A stretch of 64,000 nt of DNA from Sipunculus nudus (Eukaryota > Annelida > Sipuncula > Golfingiida > Sipunculidae), in assembly GCA_026874595.1 (NCBI GenBank), contig CM049321.1, forward strand, positions 50,201,297 to 50,265,296. Direction: 5' to 3'. This document shows, piece by piece, positions 1 to 13,700 of this stretch (positions within the stretch are counted from its first letter, which is position 1; every line of letters begins with the position of its first letter). Position numbers and translations under genes: made by a program. The notes under the pieces are model-generated. The model was not told where the DNA came from, did no database searches, and saw only the letters and a program-made list of their open reading frames with translations.

Positions 1-1970
1 TTCTTCACAATCATAATCTGTAATTTTTATTATTACTCTTGTTCCTACTAGGTTTATGTATAAATCAAATCTAATAACGCAATATAAAAAAATCCACGAG
101 CTCTTTTTGGCATCAAATTATCAAGGAATTTTTGTTAAACTCCCTACATAAAAAGATGTATTAAATGTGCTTTTGACGTCATCTGAACATCATCAAATGA
201 GTATCCTGTCTGTATTAGCACTATCCTTCTAAGATTCCATTACCTAACCCTTAATTGAAGGACCTATTTTACTCTACCTATCCATCTTAGGATTTGCTGG
301 ACAATTGACGAATTTTTCTATTATCGAGCTATGACTAACTAGCGGTAGGACCATCGAAGGCACATATGATGATAGACCGGCATTATAGCTAATCATTAGG
401 TTATAATAGTTGCTTTATTTTGAGTTATTGTTCTACTTGCCAAACTAATGATTATAATAAATTACTGTTACTTGCAAATAGCGTCGAAAAACTTATAACA
501 TATATTGACGTATCAGTATGTTACATTGCTTAGGTAAAGTACTATATTCTAGGATGTCTAGGAAAACGGATAAGGATCATTTTTGCTTAATTAGACAGTC
601 AATATCAATTGAGAGAAAAGAAAATAATCCGTCTCACAACTAAGGAAATATGTTCATCTGACACAGAGCCTTCACCGACTAAGGTATTGATGCACCAAAG
701 GTAAAAGAGTAAAGGTCCACTCTACGATTATTTACCATTTCCTGGCACAGCTAACGACAAACCAGCAAGCGTATTAAGGGGTCACACTTTTATTATCGGG
801 CCGAGGTTTGACCTGTTGCCCCAAAATAGGTATTTGGTTAACAAGATCAGGTTGAAAAGAAAACCGTTGCCAGCCTACCTAGAATATATGACAAAGTAGC
901 AATGGTAGAATGTCAACAATGCTCCTTGTTGACCCTAATCAATGTTTTTTTTTTCCATGGGAAGGCAACACGATCAAAGAAGGGCAGCCAGTCCGAATAA
1001 AGAAAAAAAACATAAAAGACCATTTATTTTGTACAATGTTGGATTAGGACACTGAGCACATGACCCCACTTCCATTTACAATAAAACACATGTATAAAGA
1101 ACAGTGGGTTACGAAACTTCCGTCCAGAACTTTCAAGTGCGTCTGCAGTAAGGTCAGGAAATATGATACATACATACTTGTTTTCAAAAATTCAATACCA
1201 TTTTGCAGATGAACAAGCTCAAATGTTTAATTCAACAAAGATTTAAAAATGCATATATATAATAGTATGGGGCGGTCGTAGTGCCCTCTATAAATATAAT
1301 TAAGCAACCAACTTGACTATTTTTTACGTTCTTGGCTTCTTGTCAGTTTATATATCAGTCGCTTACTAAATGGTAAATTGAGGTCAAAAGCGCCAACGAA
1401 AAGCTTTGCTGCAATAACAAAATATATGAGTCTGGTAGTTTGGGAGCTAGTCTTGGGTCTTCTCGATTATTTTTTAACTTTTTCATTCTTTATTTACATG
1501 TTGGTGGATCAGTAAATCTTATGATTAAATATTGAAATCCCTTTATTTATTCACAAAGAGAACGGAATTTGTGCCTTTCCATTATTTCTACCATGGTTTC
1601 AATTTTGAACACGTTTTGATTTGCTTTCATAATTGGCCTCGGGTGATATTATGATCCATGAGCAAGTGATTCCTGATGAAAGAGTATTGACAAAGATTAC
1701 TGATTCTCTTATTGGGTTTAAATATGATAACATACCTGCAGGGATAAAGCTAGTTCACTGTAATGAAGTCTGAATTTCCAAGAGCATTTTTGCTTCACTG
1801 ATGCTCAGTCACCTAAAGAATACCGACACAAAAAGTGTAGAAGGTCACCAATAGTTTGGATTCAAGTGTCAGAGACTTATGAATACCATTGTGGTGATAA
1901 TGGCAGAGGCGTAAGTTTATCTTCAAGGGCGGGTGGGGATGACTAGAGATTGTAAAGGATATATATACAT

Positions 1971-1972
<2 letters not shown>
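1..1972. other. Gene-free stretch, nothing recognised
   Basis: AT-rich unique-looking DNA with frequent stops in all frames. No coding signature, RNA gene or clear repeat boundary was seen. Confidence 0.5.

Positions 1973-2043
<71 letters not shown>
1973..2043. repeat. (TA)n microsatellite
   Basis: About 70 bp of nearly pure TA with one TT interruption. It produces Ile-Tyr ORFs that are not genes. Confidence 0.97.
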
Positions 2044-2046
<3 letters not shown>

Positions 2047-2572
2047 CTTTTATTGTCTGCATGACGCATTTTGAAGTATATAACAATATAAGAGTATCAG
2101 GTTTAAAAAAATTTAAAAAAGAGGCATATAATAGTTCTAATCAAGGTTAAGATATAAAATATTTAATAGTAAACTCAGAAAGGGAAGCAAAGTCTATAAT
2201 TCATTTTTTAAATATAAATATTATTTTCTTAATGTACAGGGTTTATTACATTGACTAACCACCTCGCTAAAACATGGGAAGTACATCCCATACCACCACC
2301 CCCCCCCCCCCCCGTATTGACGCCCCTGCATAATGGTCATGCATAACCTGGTTGCATTAGCGTGCAGATGATGCGAAGCACCAATATCAAAGAGAGATAT
2401 TGTTAATACGAATAATAATGATTGTTAAATACGAATGATCATCCTTGACCCTTTCCCTCTAGTTGTCCACCCTAGGAATACTTCTAAATGCCTTCTTTCT
2501 CCGAGATTAAAAGAAATTCCTGAAACATATATCGATGCCAGAGCAATAATTATTGTACCATCCTTTGACAAA

Positions 2573-2574
<2 letters not shown>

Positions 2575-2628
<54 letters not shown>
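2575..2628. repeat. (TA)n microsatellite
   Basis: Pure TA tract. Homopolymer C runs lie near 2297-2313 and 2700-2710. Confidence 0.97.
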
Positions 2629-2630
<2 letters not shown>

Positions 2631-3484
2631 GCATCATCCACACATGCAATCCGTCCTAAATATTGTTAAATATGATAATACGATTTCAGCTCCAGAAGCT
2701 CCCCCCCCCCGTGTATAACCAAAATAAACCTTTTTTACTGGAGCTTAACCATGTTAAACATAGATGCAGAGAGAGATGAAAATGCTGAAAAGGATCACAT
2801 TAGACAACACCCGTGGGGACAACAAAGTATGAATAATAGACGTGATGCTATAAAAAAAGAAGTGGACCATGGAAAAACGCACTGGATCAGTTTGAAGAAT
2901 TAACTAAAATGTTAACTTTTATATTTAATATTGTGTTTTACAATGTCTGATCAGGCAATCTCATCATTTTCTTCAGAAATCAGGAATGCCAAATAACTTT
3001 ATTCGTTATGGATAAATCGATCGATTTCCCATTTCGATTTTTTTTAGGATTCTTGCTCCACCAGCATTTACAGACAATAACTAGAAAACAGCATTCAGGG
3101 GTCTGCAAGCATCTGCGATGTGGTTTTCCCTGTTGTGGAATTCAGACGCTGCTCACCTGAGAAGTGAGAGCACAGGTTCAGGAAACGCTTTGTGACATCG
3201 AAATCCCGGTCCTGAAGTTTATATTTTGCAATTGTCGGTATATGTGAGCAGTATTGCCGATAAACACAGGAAACCTTCACACTGCATTACTTGGCGCTCG
3301 ACCATGACCTGGACAGGACATCTGCTTGGCGCATGAGGCTGTGTTTGTTTTCACTTATGTTGTACTAGTTCTAAGGTCATTTGCATATATGTGACTGCAC
3401 ATTTGTGAAACCTACCGGAAGTCCTTCCTGGATTGAGATCACGACCCACACCAAAAAAATCTATTCTTCATTGCCCCGTACCAG
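2629..3484. other. Gene-free stretch
   Basis: No gene recognised. A 61-codon minus-strand frame at 3095-3280 has no family signature or splice context. Confidence 0.45.
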
Positions 3485-3600
3485 AGGTGCCCTATAAATT
3501 TCATGTAGTACTTTCATGACTGCGCCCTTCGTTTTTCAAACAAAACACACGCAAACACACAAACACGGACGAGAATGAAAGCATACCCTCCTGGCGCGGG
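3485..3600 (+). repeat. Dispersed CA-rich repeat, copy 1 (partial)
   Basis: Contains imperfect (CA)n with ACAAACAC units followed by GAATGAAAGCATACCCTCCT and GGCG. The same order of blocks occurs at 11840-12062 and 46090-46290 on this strand, and at 35585-35810 on the other. It resembles the CCTCCGCC...GTTTGTTTG type of repeat common in marine invertebrates; this link is from memory. Confidence 0.55.
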
Positions 3601-4238
3601 GAATAATAATTATTCTTTCAATTATATTCGGTTGGTGTACAAACTTGCTGCTATGGAAACGATATATTTTTCATGAAAGATGCACTACGACATACGTAGC
3701 ATGTCAAGCAATACCAATTGGTAGTTATATTGCATACACAATATCTGTAATAATTTGCAGTGTAATAACCAGCATCTTTCTCAGAACAAAGTTTAATGAC
3801 AAACACATGTTATACCTTGAATCTAACCAGAAATTTGTTGTAACCCATATATGACTTTGCATTTTAAATTAAACTACCAGGATGTCTCTACTTATGTCGG
3901 ATAATCACTGACATGTTTTTTTTATAATAAAGTAGGGTTTATTCCTCTTTGCTATCGTTTGGAAACTCACTTATGTGATGTGTTCAGCAGAAAATAAAGA
4001 GTGTGAGATGACAATAAAGTCAAGGATGCGGTATTGGTCGCTTCCTCGGGAGTACAGGGAGGTGTAAGACTTCTGACATGGGAGGTTATTTTTTTTTCAC
4101 GAGGTATTACCTCGAGAATTGCACTTATCATTCATTTTCTATTTTCTTCTGTTCTATTTTCCTGGATATTCCGAAAAACAAAGAAGAAAAACAAAACAAG
4201 ACGGACAGGAATTAAAGCCAATAATTGATTTTAAATGG

Positions 4239-4724
4239 TTAAAGGGGCCCAGTTGCCTATAAAACATGTTGGATTAACACGAAAAAATAACTTCTTACCT
4301 TTAAAATAAACTTTTACCTGCCAAAACATTGCCTTGAAACCGTTTGCTACTCCTGTAAACTAGTGTTAAAACAGTGGACCGGGCGCGATCAAAGGTGTCA
4401 AAATAAGCATAGCGCAACACCTGCCAATCACGAGATGACCTGACTGATTTGGCTCCAAAATGTATTACATGTTCCCACTGGCTGTAACTTTGTGTCTTGC
4501 GGCTCACAATCGGACCTCCGGTCTCGCGGCCTTGTTATGGTAAACCGAAACACGTGGACCGTGTTTTCAAACACACAGAACCATAACTAGAAGTGAACAG
4601 CCGTATGCGAGGTACCGGGAATGTATGTTGGGATAGTATTGCTGAGACACTATTGTATAAGGCAAAGCTGAACTGATAGTTTGAAAGAATAGGCATAATA
4701 TTGCTCCTGATTATGTCCCTTTAA
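4239..4724 (+). mobile_element. TTAA-flanked MITE, copy 1
   Basis: A 486 bp element. It begins TTAAAGGGGCCC and ends GTCCCTTTAA, so its ends are imperfect inverted repeats (TTAAAGGG followed by a purine and C) within TTAA. Homologous copies are at 13374-13700, 31321-31797 and 36330-36811 (inverted). No transposase is encoded. TTAA flanks suggest a piggyBac- or Kolobok-type nonautonomous element, but no transposase confirms it. Confidence 0.7.
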
Positions 4725-5947
4725 ATCAAATTGCTGGCAGGTGATGAATTTAGTGCTGACATGACATCAACAGATGTGTTCTAGAATTCTATCAGTATTG
4801 CCGCAGTAAATAAGCTTTTTTTCCAAGTCTGAAGAAACCTGAAACCTCTTTTTTTATCCACTCATGTCCCTCCTTATTTTCTTCCATTTGCTTTCGAGGT
4901 GCGTTTATTTGAATTTGTATACCTGACACGTTGGGTATTTTATTTTTTTTTAAGTATTAAATGTGTATTAAACTAACGCAAAATATGAACATCTCTCACA
5001 GTGTGTATATTACGTTAAATTCATATTTCCTGCCCGTGTTTCCAATATGCTTCTTGTTTCTTATGACACCACTTTAAATATTTCCACCTCTTTTAGCTGA
5101 TAACTCTTTTTTTAGTCGAAATTTTTTTCCAATTATTTCTGTTTTTTATGACTCTTCTCTTATCATTTCCCCTGGGACTTGTATTGTGCGACAGGGTTTC
5201 ACCATCTTATTAACGGTACTTACATTTAGCTGTGCAGGGTCTTATCTAATGAACTGCGTTTTTTTCCAAAATACCTGAATAAATTTTACTCTTCATCGGG
5301 TGCACGAGATTAGCATATCTCTGCGTAAATATAGAATATGCTCCGAGTCCTAGATTTCTTTATATTTTTTTTATTTTCTCGATGATTAATTGACAAGTGA
5401 AAAACACATCATCATAACAAAAATCTTAATTTAAGAGTGTCTACTCATGATAGAGTGGGTAGGGAATTCATGCTTTAGATGTCCTGGCATATTCTCAAAG
5501 TAGTAACAATGCCGCTAGGATTTGAAAACTGTAGGAGACAGACCATGGGCCGCCTAAAAAAATGAGAAGGAATTTCAGATCGGTATAAATCATTCCCTAT
5601 AACATCCTCGAAAAAAGGAACTGACTGCGCTCTAGGAAGCTCCAGGCAGCTAGATGTTCTTTATGAGGAGAAGGTAACAACAGTTCTGTGTCATGTCAAT
5701 AGAGAAGCTGTCAATTTGTCTTTATTTTATTTAGCTTTCTTTCTTAATGTTCTGCTCTTTATCACATTTTAGTAAGAGTAAGGGCCGATTGGACATTTTT
5801 AATACAAGTTTTATCATATGAATTTACCGGTTTCCATCAATCATTGTTTGTTTTATTCTCAACGGAAGGTATATTAGACCCTTAATTGTAAATACTGCTG
5901 CGCTTAATATTTAAAATGAATGGTAATTAATGTGTATGAGTACTCAT

Positions 5948-5949
<2 letters not shown>
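4725..5949. other. Gene-free stretch, nothing recognised
   Basis: T-rich unique-looking sequence with no coding or repeat signature seen. Confidence 0.45.

Positions 5950-6001
<52 letters not shown>
5950..6001. repeat. (TA)n microsatellite
   Basis: Pure TA tract. The MITE at 6002 is inserted directly at its end. Confidence 0.97.
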
Positions 6002-6004
<3 letters not shown>

Positions 6005-6177
6005 TGGGACCCCGCCTTGCGACCACCTCGCAATTACGACCACCCCACAATTACGACCACTATTTTTGGTCCCAAATACACGATTCAGGTAACTTAGAGT
6101 TTCACAAATACGACCACCCCCAAATTACGACCACTTTGGTCAGTCCCCAAGGTGGTCGTAATTGTGGGGTTCCACTG
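6002..6177 (+). mobile_element. TA-flanked MITE with tandem ACGACCAC motifs
   Basis: A 176 bp element starting CAGTGGGACCCC and ending GGGGTTCCACTG, flanked by TA on both sides (6000-6001 and 6178-6179). Inside, ATTACGACCAC-type units repeat at least four times, with one inverted (GGTGGTCGTAATT). It is a Tc1/mariner- or pogo-like nonautonomous element by ends and TA target. A shorter relative is at 55139-55239. It encodes no protein. Confidence 0.75.
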
Positions 6178-6179
6178 TA

Positions 6180-7105
6180 TATATATATTCTAAATGGAGG
6201 ATACATTAGGTAAGATAAATAATGTAAAGGATTCTGTTTAAAAAAATGATTATAAAGGTATATGACTAAAATACTTCCTTGAAGTGTGACATCTTTTGGT
6301 TTCGTTGGTCGTATTTTAGTTTCTGGTTTAATACACTGGTTCATTGGTATATTTCCTCCGAATGAAAACATCCATTAAAATAGTCACTATCTGTCGGGAA
6401 GCAATAAAAACTGTTCATGATCGAACAAGCTAGTGTTTTTCTTCTGTTGCCATTTTGTGTACACTTATCAGACAGTGGTAACACACGTTTATAAAACGCA
6501 GTTGTTCCCGATCTTATTCGTTCAAGCGATTCATTGTTAAGCACGTTCTGTCATCTCAAAAAGATTTCCGAAACCTTATGTTGGATATTGGCTAATGAAT
6601 GATATGCAGTTTGGGACGCACAAAGGCCCGGTGTCAATTTTGCATGCGGTTCTGGGGGTGTAATTGTCAATATTGACGAGCCATAAGACCGAAGAACCCC
6701 CGTAAGACGAACTCGTATGTCAATAAGCCAGCGGAACGCTCAGCCGAGTTAGAAGATTCAATTTGCCCCCAACAGTGTGAAAAAAATTACGAATAAACTT
6801 ATGAGAAAAAGGGTCCAGAAAGGGGGAGGGTCCAAGGTCGCAAACATTGGCCCAAGGTATTAGAAAAAGGTTGTGGCAGCTAAAAAAGGGGGTCCGTACC
6901 CACTGCACCCTCATCCTCCGCTTTTGTCATTTTTTGCATGCTGACATTAGAAGAAGGTGCCAAGTGATCGAGAATCACGCTGGTAATATCCACGAAATTA
7001 AAAACAAATATCGGTCAAAATAATGTGTACATCAAACATTATTAATTTACACATACCCCGATCTGTCCTTGAAGTTAACTGAAAAACGTTCTAAACATTA
7101 TAAAA

Positions 7106-7108
<3 letters not shown>
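6180..7108. other. Gene-free stretch
   Basis: No gene recognised. CCACGAAATTAAAAAC near 6990 matches an arm of the hairpin repeat at 57361-57414. Confidence 0.4.
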
Positions 7109-7175
<67 letters not shown>

Positions 7176-7184
7176 ATATATATA
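7109..7184. repeat. (TA)n microsatellite
   Basis: TA tract of about 75 bp with one TTTA interruption. Confidence 0.97.
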
Positions 7185-7239
7185 ACACAGTCTGTTTGTT
7201 TACTTAATATAATAACATGATGTTACCGGGTGACATAAA

Positions 7240-7330
7240 AGCGAACTTGCTTTGCTATCGAAGGGGTTGGTACGCCGGACTTGTGCGCCACGTTATGGGT
7301 TCGAATCAAGGATCGGCCCAGAATTTTCCC
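7240..7330 (+). repeat. tRNA-derived SINE-like head
   Basis: A B-box-like GGGTTCGAATCA lies about 35 bases after a degenerate A-box-like GGGGTTGGTACGC, followed by GATCGGCCCAG. The same GATCGGCCC follows the SINE head at 29684. It is too degenerate to be a functional tRNA. The 3' limit was not found. Confidence 0.4.
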
Positions 7331-7895
7331 CTGAGCAATTTGTCTTCGTAACAATGAAAACACACTTGGAGGATAAATAACACCACTACGCCTCAGTGGA
7401 TATCAGATTTAGCATCTGAGTTGAGACGATCGACTCGTGTTCGGAAGGTATCCTGAATAAACCCCGCCATTGATAAATTTCGGGATCTCGACAAGACCCT
7501 AAGATTTGATTCTTATGCATAACGTGGGTACTGATTTCTGGATTATTCCCATCCCTTTGAACATAAAAGCCTGATTTTAATCACATCTTATTCTTACCTC
7601 CGTCTTCATTTATCCAACAGTGCCCTAAATAGGCCACATATCATTGAAATAATGAAATTTGATCAATGTGTTTTCCGTGTTTATTCTTTTGTTTAGTTTC
7701 CATTTCATATTTTAAGTTTAGTTCGTATATAAATACCTTCTGATTGTCAAACTGGACAAACATTATCAGGGATATAAATATATATTAATATATGCATATA
7801 TAATTTGTATTATAAAATATATAATATGTATCAAATCTGCCCGGAATATTTAATATTAATTATGAGACTTGACAAATGTAATTTAAACGAGAAAG

Positions 7896-7899
<4 letters not shown>

Positions 7900-7956
<57 letters not shown>
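7900..7956. repeat. (TA)n microsatellite
   Basis: Pure TA tract passing into ACACAC. Confidence 0.97.
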
Positions 7957-7964
<8 letters not shown>

Positions 7965-10900
7965 AATATTTACATATATATTAACATACATATATGAAAA
8001 AATATAATGTGTATTGTATAAAATTTATTTTATATTGAATCTGCCCAGAATGTTCAGAATATTAACTTGGAAACAAAATAAATATAATATAAATGAGACA
8101 TATAATTTTCAATAAATCTGAGGTCAGTATACAATGAAGAGAGAAGCCTTGATTACAGCACAGGCCGCACTGCTAACGTCACTTATGTCAGATAAAAAGA
8201 CAAACATAAATAGAACAATTATCGTGAAATTTGTATTATTAGAAATGAAAAGATACTAAAAGGGCGATTGATGAGAATGCCACATAATCAAGGCCTCTTA
8301 TGGAAACGTCAAAGAAAAGACAACCTTGATTAACTTCCTAATAAGTTTATACACAATAATGGTGGACTTTGATACTCTGCTAACTGCTCCGAATAGATAA
8401 TCATGATATTTTCTAATCTCCATTGTTCTAGTTGTGACTTTAATTAACTTAGATAGGGGAAGTAGTTTTCCGTTAAATAAAGTGATTTTTTCAATGTTTA
8501 ACTTTTCATATTAAGAATAATACAAGTATTAAATGAATCAGACTAATAACACACTCTATATATTTACTATTTTGTTTGTGTAATGATTTGTGTCGTAATT
8601 TTTTTTTCTTTTCCATACTATTAAATGTTATTCAATCATTATGCTTTATGTATATGATCTACCTCCGATATACCTTTACTCCTGTTCAACGTTTTCCTTG
8701 CTTTCTCATGGCCCCTCCATCAGCAGTCAGTCTCGTCTTTTTGTATGCATCTTCCAACCATTTTGATATGATATTCTTTGGAATTGACAATTCCTCGTTG
8801 ATCCTTGACCTGCCTGATCGATAATGTGCCCCTCATTATCTTTACAAATATATGTGAATTCGATATGGAATTTTTGATAAAAATAATAAAATGGTGTGTC
8901 ATGTATACTTTGCCAGAATATATAGAGATTCTATTGTTTAAAATATTCGAGAAACATTTAATTTGTTTACAAAATACGTTTCTATATGTTAAAAAGGAAA
9001 TATATTTTTTTTCCATGACAGTTGCTGCTTTATAAGAGGGTAACCTTAAGCTTAGAAAATGAAAATCTGTTCATGTTTTATTTCGGACGGGTAGAATTAA
9101 TTACTGAGTAGAATAATCTGTTTCATTGATTTCTCCGGTGTAAAAATACAATAATCCATGATAACCTAATTTCTTTTTTATCGGGAACAACAATGAGAAT
9201 CTTATTACGGAACAGATTCCTGTTTATAAAATATCTCAAAACTGGTTAAAGAATTAATAAAAATATGTAGCTTTTTTAAAACTGTTCGGCGTCTAGCAGA
9301 CCATCTCACACACATGCCTTTATTGGGCTGTCCTGAATTGGAAAATGAATCTAATTTACCCCCTCGATGGGCACAAAAGGCGAAACATGTATAGATGCAT
9401 TGGTCAGCATTTATTTGCCGATCAAAGCTTCCTCTTGTTAATGTCATATCTCTTTAAGAGTAAGAACCTTAAAATGGAAAGGGTTCAGTCTCAATTCATA
9501 CTAGATGTATGCCATCGATTACAGAAAGCCCCTTACGTCAGCAAAAGAGCGACAATGGGGAATCGTCTATATAATCTACGTCCTTTTGAATAATGTCAAG
9601 GTCAAAAATGAAAGTCACGTAAAGATTTTGGACCTAAGGAGCCATATTAGAGATCTAGCGCGCAAATATAAAAGACAAACAAAATAAGAAGGTAAAAAAA
9701 AAAGAAAATTTGACGGTTTTGCACTGGGGGACCTGAGTAGATCCATCCACATTAAAAAAAACAAATATGGATATAAAAATAAACTCCTCGACCCCTATAA
9801 ACCTACTAGTCATACTAGAGAGGCTTGATAAACATTGTGTCGGCTTTTGGTCAAACTTTTTCAGTCACTTTAGGTGTACAATATTTTCGTCAGAGTCGCA
9901 GGTTTAGAGACGATGAAACAATCTGCTGACTTGATGAATGGCCTCATTCGTCTTTGGATTTGTTCCTTTGTGCCCAAAGTTTGCTTCTATGGCAGCATGA
10001 ATCCAGCCGGAAGATCATTTGTCTTGTAATTTCGAGCCATCCATGTTGAGTAGGCCTGTCCATTCAATCTCTAGCGAAGACATGCGGACAACTGTTCAAT
10101 ATGAACCCAGCAGAATAATATTCCCTGGCGTGGACAGATGAGTGCTAACAAGCCCGGCTTATTCTTGGCTACCCTGGTCGTTTTTAAAAGAGTTTATTAT
10201 TGCGGCCAGTAAAAGGTTTGGGCTATCCTTCATGTCCTCGGTTTCCTCCGCCTAATAGAGACAGAAGCCAACTGTGCATTTACTAAAATCAATACATGTA
10301 CAATACATGTAAAATTTATACTATTACAAGTTTGGTACCTGACAAGTGCCAGACAAACAATTTTCTAGAATTCTAAATGTGCTTTATAAATGTGAATCAA
10401 ACTTTTTGACAAGGAAATGACGTTACTGTTTATGTGATTATATATTTAGCATCAGCTTAACATTTTCGGTTTCGTCTTTCTAACACTGCTTCCTAAACGT
10501 CTCGCGTGCCAGCAGTTTCCTTGTCATCAGATGTTTCTATAAAAGTGTCCTTAAGAACTGCTGTGATCATATTAGACGAAAGCGAGTGTTTTAAAGAAAA
10601 CTTTGTCGTTCCTCAGATTTATCGGTGACGTTCATGAATGAGTTTTACATATATAGACTCGATTATGATAAATGAGTTAACGTTTCTCTTTTACCGTTAA
10701 GGTTCAATTTTTCTTAATTATATTAAATTATTAAAATAGTCATTTATCCTAATCATGTATTAGATATATTATCAACTGATTTGTCTTACTAAAAACGGCG
10801 ATGATGTCAGTAAACACAATAAAAACATGAATAATAAAAAGAGGACTTTCCTCTAATAGACCCTATAAAGATCTGGCCTCTCAGGAAATGACGCGTTTTC

Positions 10901-11076
10901 ATTAAACAATACTAATATTCTCCAAGTACAATATATGTTAAAGGGTCTATACCGATATCCGACTGCCATTAATTAAAGACAATATGTTAAACCCTTCATA
11001 AAAATATGTCACAAACGCCGATATTACGGTACAAATACTGTTCGTTTTGTTTGTTCACAGATACACATATATGAAT
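7957..11076. other. Gene-free stretch of about 3 kb
   Basis: Several short open frames (for example 8576-8824, 9205-9447 and 9345-9593) overlap on opposite strands and lack any family signature. No RNA gene or repeat boundary was recognised. Confidence 0.45.
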
Positions 11077-11163
11077 ATATATATATATATATATACATAT
11101 ATATAAATGTGTGTATTTATATATATATATATATTTATGTATTTATATATATATATAAGAATA

Positions 11164-11219
<56 letters not shown>

Positions 11220-11251
11220 TATATATACACATATATATATATATATATATA
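11077..11251. repeat. Compound (TA)n tract
   Basis: About 175 bp of TA blocks separated by short CA/TG, TTTA and GAA interruptions. Confidence 0.95.
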
Positions 11252-11839
11252 CTGCTGTTTTGTTGTGACGTAAATTTTATAAGATAGTAGTCCCACGAAA
11301 CTAGCGACACCTATCGGTGGTTTTCCTTCAACATAAGCGACATTCGTTGCTTGTTTTATTCATGCTAGGTATTAAGGTATTTAATGTTCGGATATAAAGC
11401 GTAAATAGAAGTTCATGTATTACTCATTTGCTTTTTTTAGTAGTGAGGTCTCATAAATCATTTATTTATGTGTGCTGTTTTGTTGTGACGTAGATTTGAC
11501 AAATGGGATATTCATCACAGAGACAATATAAGAACCTTTCATTGCAGGACTCACAGACAATATATATCAATATGTACCTGGTTTAGTTCATAACTTACAT
11601 ATATCCTTACTGGAGTCGTTATTCACGGGCGAATGTACTGCAACGGGAGTCCAACGTTGTTCATTGATATCACGCTACCCAGCCGATAAACTTGACGTTA
11701 GGCTACCAGGGGATGCATAAACACAAAAGAAGCATGGGACCCATGTTGGTTTTCATGCTGTCAGAAATTCAACAGCATGCAGACGGATCTACCGATATAT
11801 TTTTTTTATTAAATTGATATTTTTCTTGGTAGATATTGT

Positions 11840-12062
11840 TAACAATCGCTACCGTTTATCTCTAGTGACGGCGTACTTGCAGGCCATGCGGCTTTGTCAG
11901 TGTGGCCCAAGTTATCGATTTTTCTTTCCCGGAATGCGCTGAAAGGGTCATGAGATTCCATGGAGGTATGTTGTGCATTAACACCGAGACGCACACAAAC
12001 GCCAACACACAAACACACGCACAAATTGGGAAGAATTCATACCATCCTGGCTGAGGCACTAA
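11840..12062 (+). repeat. Dispersed CA-rich repeat, copy 2
   Basis: Blocks in order: GGAATGCGCTGAAAGGGTCAT, ACACAAAC-type repeats, then GAATTCATACCATCCTGGCT. This matches the arrangement at 46090-46290 and, inverted, at 35585-35810. Short minus-strand ORFs here (11839-12024, 11862-12059) translate the CA repeat and are not genes. Confidence 0.55.
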
Positions 12063-13373
12063 CTTAACAGTAGAAAATCGTCCGGTTGACGCAAGTTGGC
12101 TGTAGAATTTTTATTATGTGTTCACTGTTTATATCAGAAGAACAGGATAATGCAAACCAATTCAGAATGGAAATAAGAAAGCCATTTATCTTTTGCAACA
12201 ATGAGAGCAGACAAAGATAACTAAAAATAGATTTTTATTCAAGGCCTTACTTCTTCGCCACGGGGTGGGAATTAACTGCCCGTTGCTATTAATAACCATT
12301 AATCTGAGGTGTCGGAAAATGTGTCTATTTCAAAGAGAAGACAATGGTTTTTGTGTAAATTCAACAAGCTTTCTAGGTGATTAGGTACTAATCATGATAC
12401 GCATACGGCTAACCAGGGTACCCGTACTCTGTCCTATAATCTGTCCCAGGTGATAAGGCTAAGGCGGCAAAATGAATTACGATTCATTTTGTATCAATTG
12501 TATCAAAAATTAATGTGTATGTGCCGATTTTTAACTTTAATTTGTCAGCTTTATATTCTGTTTGTCCTGTCAGATTCTCTTCTGATTATTACATTGAACT
12601 GAAATATGCGGGTAACATTCATTTCTCCAATGACCCCTCTTCAAACATCTATCCAAATATTCTATAACATAATATATACTTTCTTATATGCCTTTTATAG
12701 GAGCTGTATAGATCTAAGTCATTAATATATCATCATGAAGAACCACATTATGACACAATTTTTGGTTCTTGATATATATTCAAGAAAACGGAAATCTCTT
12801 GATAAGAAGGATAAATTATTAGTGAAGGAGCAAATAGACTGAATGGTAACGTAACGAGGTAAAAGTGTCCAAGAGGAAATTATGGATGAGGACCCCATGC
12901 AATGAAAACCATTCATACAAGTTCAACTGCATAAAACAAGCTCTTCGTATCCACGTCTTCCAAACGGTGACTTTTAAACAAATACCATGTTACAAAACTT
13001 CTAAAGTAAGGGTGATCAAGGACGCCTGCAGGAAAGACATGCTTTAAACAGGATTCTGCATTATAATTAATGCAATCCTCCGCTTTACTAGAATTCTGCA
13101 TTCTGGGGAATGTAAGCCTCTCTATTTTACGGCTCAGGCATTTTCCTCGAGGACTGAGTAGAGGGCAGAGTAAGGTTAGTCTGGTTAGTTGGTATGCGCA
13201 AGATCGTGATCAGTTTTATCGGTTGGTATTCAATGGTAGCACTCTATGATTTTTTGTCTAATATTTTTGACACGTTTAACCGGTATTGTGTTGTAGGTCA
13301 AACTTTGTAAACGTTAGACTTAGCATTTCTTATTTTATACCCGGGGAGTCTTGCAAATATAAAACGTTGAAGC
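12063..13373. other. Gene-free stretch, nothing recognised
   Basis: Short antisense-overlapping open frames only, with no supportable feature. Confidence 0.4.
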
Positions 13374-13700
13374 TTAAACGGCCTGAAAAACAAAACCCAT
13401 AGTTGAATTAAAACAAAAATCACCGTCTTCTCTTTGAAATAAACGGGAAGCTGCCAAAATATTGCCACGGAAGCGATGGCTTACTCCTTTAAACGAGTAG
13501 TAGAAACACTGGAGTGCGCACGATCACAGGTTACAATATAAACACAATGCGAGGGATTTAGTGCAGGTGTAAAGAAGCCCTATGGGAGATACTGTGGCTG
13601 TGTTTTGGGATGATTTTGTTTTGAAACTATTGTATGAAGCAAAACGTAACTGACAGCGGAAAGAAAAGGCATTATTTTGGGCCTAATCGTGCCCTAAAAA
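13374..13700 (+). mobile_element. TTAA-flanked MITE, copy 2 (internally deleted, decayed)
   Basis: Matches the element at 4239-4724 at its left part (AAATAAAC...GCCAAAATATTGCC, then the ACTCCTTTAAACGAGT block) and right part (TTGTATGAAGCAAAACGTAACTGA...CCTAATCGTGCCCT), with the middle missing. Ends are degenerate, so the limits are approximate. Confidence 0.55.
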